From Candidatus Methanomethylophilaceae archaeon (GTDB lineage: Archaea; Thermoplasmatota; Thermoplasmata; Methanomassiliicoccales; Methanomethylophilaceae): a stretch of 8,489 bases of DNA. Both the position numbers and the translations under genes were made by a program. The DNA lies in assembly GCA_017455785.1 (NCBI GenBank), contig JAFSYZ010000100.1:1-8489 (forward strand), read 5' to 3'. Position 1 is the first letter of the stretch. Every line of letters begins with the position of its first letter. Shown one piece after another: positions 5,547-8,489 of the stretch. The notes below the pieces were generated by a model. That model saw only the letters and a list, made by a program, of their open reading frames with translations. It ran no database searches and was not told the DNA's origin.

Positions 5547-7063
5547 TGACAGAGAAGAAAGCAATCAAGATATGGGCGGACGTCAAGTCCCTCGAGACCA
5601 CGGACGAGATCCTCATACCGAATGATCCCCTCGACCGCGTATTGGGACAGGAAGAGGCCATCGAGCTGGCCAAGATAGCCGCCAAACAGCGCAGACACCT
5701 GCTGCTCGTAGGACCGCCGGGTACCGGTAAGTCGATGATAGCCCGTGCCATCTCGATGCAGATACCGAAACCAAAATCTGAGGTAAGGGTGGCGCACAAC
5801 CCGGAGAATCCCGAAAGGCCGTTCCTCGAGGTCCTCACTGAGGATGAGATAAGGAACGAGTCCACTTCATTGGCTGCCTCATCAGGCAAGCTCTTGGATC
5901 CCGAGAAAGCTCCCAAGCACGTGGCCGAGAAACTCGGATACGTGTGCAAGAACTGCGGACAGTACTCACAGCCTACAGAGAACACGTGCCCACACTGCGG
6001 CAAATCCAAGATAGACATGGGCCAGATGCAGAATAACCCCTTCGGGGACATCCTTGGCAACATGTTCCAAGCAATACCCCAGATGAGCGTCGGCAAGGAG
6101 AGGGTGAACACCACCAGGACACTGGCCGACGGTACTGAGGAGACCGTAGTCTTCGAGCGTGCTGGAGATAAGATACGCATGCTCGACCAGAAGGCCCTGG
6201 AGAAGAGAAGGGAGATGGACAAGAACTCCAAACAGAAGGTACTGGTGAAACTGGACAGGGACCCGTTCGTCCTTGCCACGGGTGCATCCGAGACCGAACT
6301 GTTGGGAGATGTGAGGCACGATCCTTACGGAGGACACCAGGGATTGGGTACACCTGCCTATGAGAGGGTGATCCCCGGTTCGATCCATGAGGCTCACGAA
6401 GGTGTGCTCTTCGTCGATGAGATTTCACATCTCGGAACATTGCAGAGGTTCATTCTCACCGCTATGCAGGACAAGGAGTTCCCCATAGCAGGAAGGAACC
6501 CGCAGAGTGCCGGTGCGAGTGTCAAAGTCGACCACGTACCTTGTGACTTCATCCTCGTCGCCGCATGTAACATACAGGACCTGGAGAACATCCTGTCACC
6601 GCTGAGGTCGAGGATAATCGGAGGAGGCTACGAGGTCTTAGTGGATGTGGCCATGCCGGATACCGATACCAACAGGGCGAAGTACGCCCAATTCGTGGCT
6701 CAGGAGATCGCAATGGACGGACACATCCCCCCTGCGACCATCGAAGCCGTCGAGGAGATCGTCAACGAAGGCAGACTCCGTGCCAAGAAGGACAAACAGA
6801 TGAATGCGCTCACCCTCAGACTGAGGGAACTGGGTGGATTGATCAGGGCCGCTGGAGACCTTGCCGTCATGGACGGTTCTCCCGCCATCACGGCCGAGCA
6901 CATCAAGAAAGCGGTCAAGCGTTCAAGACCTGCTGAGGATCAGATCAAGGAGAAGTTCGGTTCCTACACCAAGGGATTGTCGAAGGATCTATCTGATTCA
7001 CAGCTGCAGAGGTCCGACTACTACATGGAGAACGAACATCTCGGCGACAACATGTTCAACTGA
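5546..7063 (+). CDS. LonB-like AAA+ ATPase with zinc ribbon, lacking the protease domain
   Basis: A 505-residue AAA+ protein resembling the ATPase part of archaeal LonB (COG1067-type). It opens with the family's IGQ-like box (RVLGQEEAIELAKIAAKQRRH) and has Walker A GPPGTGKS (56-63), Walker B VLFVDEI (D291, E292), sensor 1 AACN, an arginine finger region PLRSR and a sensor-2 segment LRLRELGGLIR. In LonB the insertion between Walker A and Walker B carries membrane helices. Here the same region carries a four-cysteine zinc ribbon, CxxC at 134-137 and CxxC at 148-151, and no hydrophobic segment, so the protein should be soluble. The similarity ends about where LonB's Ser-Lys peptidase domain would start; the TGA closes the frame and no peptidase motif follows in any frame. 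It is probably a hexameric remodelling ATPase, not a protease, or one that works with a separate partner. Its ATG overlaps the dnaG stop by 1 nt, implying coupled translation and perhaps a shared role in replication or RNA processing (inference). Confidence 0.85.
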   Translation: MTEKKAIKIWADVKSLETTDEILIPNDPLDRVLGQEEAIELAKIAAKQRRHLLLVGPPGTGKSMIARAISMQIPKPKSEVRVAHNPENPERPFLEVLTEDEIRNESTSLAASSGKLLDPEKAPKHVAEKLGYVCKNCGQYSQPTENTCPHCGKSKIDMGQMQNNPFGDILGNMFQAIPQMSVGKERVNTTRTLADGTEETVVFERAGDKIRMLDQKALEKRREMDKNSKQKVLVKLDRDPFVLATGASETELLGDVRHDPYGGHQGLGTPAYERVIPGSIHEAHEGVLFVDEISHLGTLQRFILTAMQDKEFPIAGRNPQSAGASVKVDHVPCDFILVAACNIQDLENILSPLRSRIIGGGYEVLVDVAMPDTDTNRAKYAQFVAQEIAMDGHIPPATIEAVEEIVNEGRLRAKKDKQMNALTLRLRELGGLIRAAGDLAVMDGSPAITAEHIKKAVKRSRPAEDQIKEKFGSYTKGLSKDLSDSQLQRSDYYMENEHLGDNMFN

Positions 7064-7502
7064 ACATTATCGTCGGGCCATCCATACGGATGGCATCTCC
7101 CCCGTCCTGATAGAAGCGGGGGAGAATATTCGTCTCCTTGAAACCATTCCTTTTGTAGAACCTTACAGCAGCCGTATTCGACGGTTTGACCTCAAGTGTT
7201 ATGAATGTGATACCCGACATAACAGCATTCATCCTGAACCTATCAATAATGCTCTGTCCGATCCCCTGCTGACGGTATTCTTGACGGACCGCGAACATCA
7301 TTATCCTGGCCTGATTGTTGTTCACCCTAGTAGAACTGAGGAATCCGATCGGATGTCCGGCATAATCACATGCGACAATCTGTCCTGCGGGCCATTGGCT
7401 GTGGAAATAGTAGAAGACCGAGGGTTCGTACATCTCGTCCAAGGAGGACAGGGCTATTGCATACAGCTCATCTGAATCTTCTGGCCTGTACTCCCTTATC
7501 AT
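7056..7502 (-). CDS. RimI-like GNAT N-acetyltransferase
   Basis: A 148-residue GNAT-fold acetyltransferase. The acetyl-CoA pyrophosphate-binding motif is VRQEYRQQGIGQ (R77-QQ-G80-I-G82). The RimI-like motif follows: LEVKPSNTAAVRFYKRNGF, with N109 and Y116 in the usual positions for cofactor contact and general acid. RimI-type enzymes acetylate protein N-termini, in archaea broadly those of many proteins; the target here cannot be read. The start at 7502 is chosen over the upstream ATG at 7652 because it opens with the typical MIREYRPEDSDEL and has AGGAG (7515-7511) 8 nt upstream, while the upstream extension merely overlaps the neighbour in another frame. The first 35 nt overlap the end of the phospholipase D-like gene, so the two are probably co-transcribed leftward. 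The 3' end overlaps the Lon-like gene's end by 8 nt, tail-to-tail. Stop is TGA. Confidence 0.85.
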   Translation of the reverse strand: MIREYRPEDSDELYAIALSSLDEMYEPSVFYYFHSQWPAGQIVACDYAGHPIGFLSSTRVNNNQARIMMFAVRQEYRQQGIGQSIIDRFRMNAVMSGITFITLEVKPSNTAAVRFYKRNGFKETNILPRFYQDGGDAIRMDGPTIMFS

Positions 7503-8489
7503 TGTGTCTTCTCCTGAACAGCTTGATCGTTTTGACGATTGCAAGACAAATAAGGATAATGAATGCCACATAATAACCGTAAGGGAGATCCCAGAATGTC
7601 CCGGCGCTGCCAACATGCAGTTCGACGGTTGTTGTGAGTCCATCATCCTCATCGATCACTGTTATGATGTGACTCCCTTCCGAAAGCTCCAAAGCTATCT
7701 TGGTTCCCGTTCTTTCAATTGAATCGTCTATGATCCATTTGATGTTCTTTCCTTCCATAGAAGATGGAACGTTCATCAGAAAAACATGACCGGAACTGAT
7801 AGTATCAGGATAAGCGACAGTCAATCCATCATCGGCAATATCCAATGAGTTCCAAAATAAGAGAAACTGCTCTTTGAAATAGGCCGATACATCTTCTGAG
7901 ACCAATATCACTGCGGCCTCACGGTTATTGCGGAAAGAATTGTCTGTCCAATTCACCGAACCGATCCACACCTTATTGTCAGTAATCACACCTTTGTTAT
8001 GAACAGTAATATCTTCGGATATCAGCACAGGAATATCGATATCATTCAATGCCTCCATCAATGCATATGAATCCTTCTCAACCTCATCGTCAGGACTGTC
8101 ATATGAACCGTCCATAATGATTCCGATTTCAGTATCGGAATTGATCATCCATTGCAACGGATTATCGTCATCGCTGATCCAATCGTAAGAGACATCCAAC
8201 TGTTCGATGAAAATATACTCCTCGGACCCTGTCAGCAGACTGCGCATCTGTGACCAACTGTTATCAGGCGATAGTACAGGATACACCTCAGCCGGGAACC
8301 ATTGAAGATTCTCTGCATATGTTGTCGAATAGTAATTGCTGACAGATATGAGCATATTTATCGATTCGAACTCCGAGATGTCATTCTTCCCGTTGAAATC
8401 CTCGTTGAAAACAGATTCATAATATGAGGCGACATCTTGAGATCTGATTATCGCACCCCATCCTCTGTTGTCTTCGAATGAAGAGGAGG
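7468..8489 (-). CDS. Phospholipase D-like surface protein, 5' end beyond window
   Basis: The frame stays open to the right edge, so the N-terminus is missing; 339 C-terminal residues are visible. The first visible stretch (DNRGWGAIIRSQDVASYYESVF) looks like the end of a first PLD repeat, whose HKD motif would lie outside the window. A second repeat has an intact HxK(x)4D motif, HNKGVITD, with H163, K165 and D170 in visible numbering, followed by IGSVNWTDNSFRNNREAAV, the usual GS/N-rich continuation. Next comes a roughly 60-residue beta-rich segment resembling an Ig-like module, then one membrane helix (about visible residues 303-321) and a basic tail (FRRRHNDKG). The layout predicts catalytic repeats outside the cell and a C-terminal anchor. 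The substrate is unknown: PLD-family members act on phospholipids, nucleic acids or other phosphodiesters. The segment appears more AT-rich than the rightward genes. It overlaps the acetyltransferase start by 35 nt and ends in TGA. Confidence 0.82.
   Translation of the reverse strand, partial: SSSFEDNRGWGAIIRSQDVASYYESVFNEDFNGKNDISEFESINMLISVSNYYSTTYAENLQWFPAEVYPVLSPDNSWSQMRSLLTGSEEYIFIEQLDVSYDWISDDDNPLQWMINSDTEIGIIMDGSYDSPDDEVEKDSYALMEALNDIDIPVLISEDITVHNKGVITDNKVWIGSVNWTDNSFRNNREAAVILVSEDVSAYFKEQFLLFWNSLDIADDGLTVAYPDTISSGHVFLMNVPSSMEGKNIKWIIDDSIERTGTKIALELSEGSHIITVIDEDDGLTTTVELHVGSAGTFWDLPYGYYVAFIILICLAIVKTIKLFRRRHNDKGVQARRFR
7511..7515 (-). promoter_or_regulatory. Shine-Dalgarno fixing the acetyltransferase start
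   Basis: On the minus strand the bases read CAGGAGAAGACACAATG. AGGAG lies 8 nt before the ATG at 7502 and inside the end of the upstream gene. This supports the short 148-residue form and translational coupling. Confidence 0.6.

Noticed and set aside
5515..6279. 254-residue leftward ORF opposite the Lon-like gene
   Set aside because: It is antisense to conserved AAA+ motifs and carries no motif of its own.
6861..7475. 204-residue rightward ORF across the Lon-like end and the acetyltransferase
   Set aside because: Both real genes are supported by conserved motifs on their own frames, and this frame has none.
7503..7652. 50-residue N-terminal extension of the acetyltransferase
   Set aside because: The GNAT domain begins at the ATG at 7502 with a good ribosome site; the extension only shadows the C-terminus and membrane helix of the neighbour.
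1..8489. CRISPR array, insertion sequence or integration site
   Set aside because: No regularly spaced repeats, transposase motifs, terminal inverted repeats or tRNA-linked direct repeats were seen.

Overview
The window reads as chromosomal DNA from a euryarchaeon, most likely a pyrrolysine-using member of the Methanomassiliicoccales/Thermoplasmata (inference). The evidence is an archaeal-type DnaG primase with its conserved N-terminal block, an archaeal LonB-type AAA+ ATPase, AT-rich TATA promoters in front of otherwise moderate-GC genes, and one gene interrupted by an in-frame amber (TAG) codon. All six gene-terminal stops I can assign are TGA, so this TAG is the only one inside or at the end of a gene.

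Bases 1-3661 hold a DNA-repair module transcribed rightward. A TATA element sits at about 27-32. It is followed by a leaderless-looking SbcD/Mre11-like nuclease (56-1252), which overlaps by 4 nt a Rad50/SbcC/YhaN-like ATPase. The ATPase is split into an N-half (Walker A, coiled coil, two membrane helices; 1249-2550) and a C-half (coiled coil, ABC signature, Walker B; 2554-3639). The halves share a frame and are separated only by TAG-ATT. Reading TAG as pyrrolysine gives one continuous 796-residue ATPase. A small hairpin follows the stop.

Bases 3662-7063 hold an information-processing operon, also rightward. A TATA promoter inside a 7-bp inverted repeat precedes about 230 nt of non-coding, hairpin-rich leader. 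The last hairpin of the leader buries the Shine-Dalgarno of dnaG. No ATG, GTG or TTG lies where the conserved DnaG N-terminus must begin; the best-placed start is ACG at 3948. DnaG (primase and exosome-associated protein) has an unusually long charged linker. By a 1-nt overlap it leads into a LonB-like AAA+ protein that has a zinc ribbon where LonB has membrane helices and that stops where the LonB peptidase domain would begin.

Bases 7056-8489 are transcribed leftward. They encode a membrane-anchored phospholipase D-like protein, cut by the right window edge, overlapping by 35 nt a RimI-like GNAT acetyltransferase. The acetyltransferase ends tail-to-tail with the Lon-like gene (8-nt overlap).

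The strongest items for a second look are the amber codon in the Rad50-like gene, the structured leader plus non-canonical start of dnaG, and the protease-less zinc-ribbon Lon-like ATPase.
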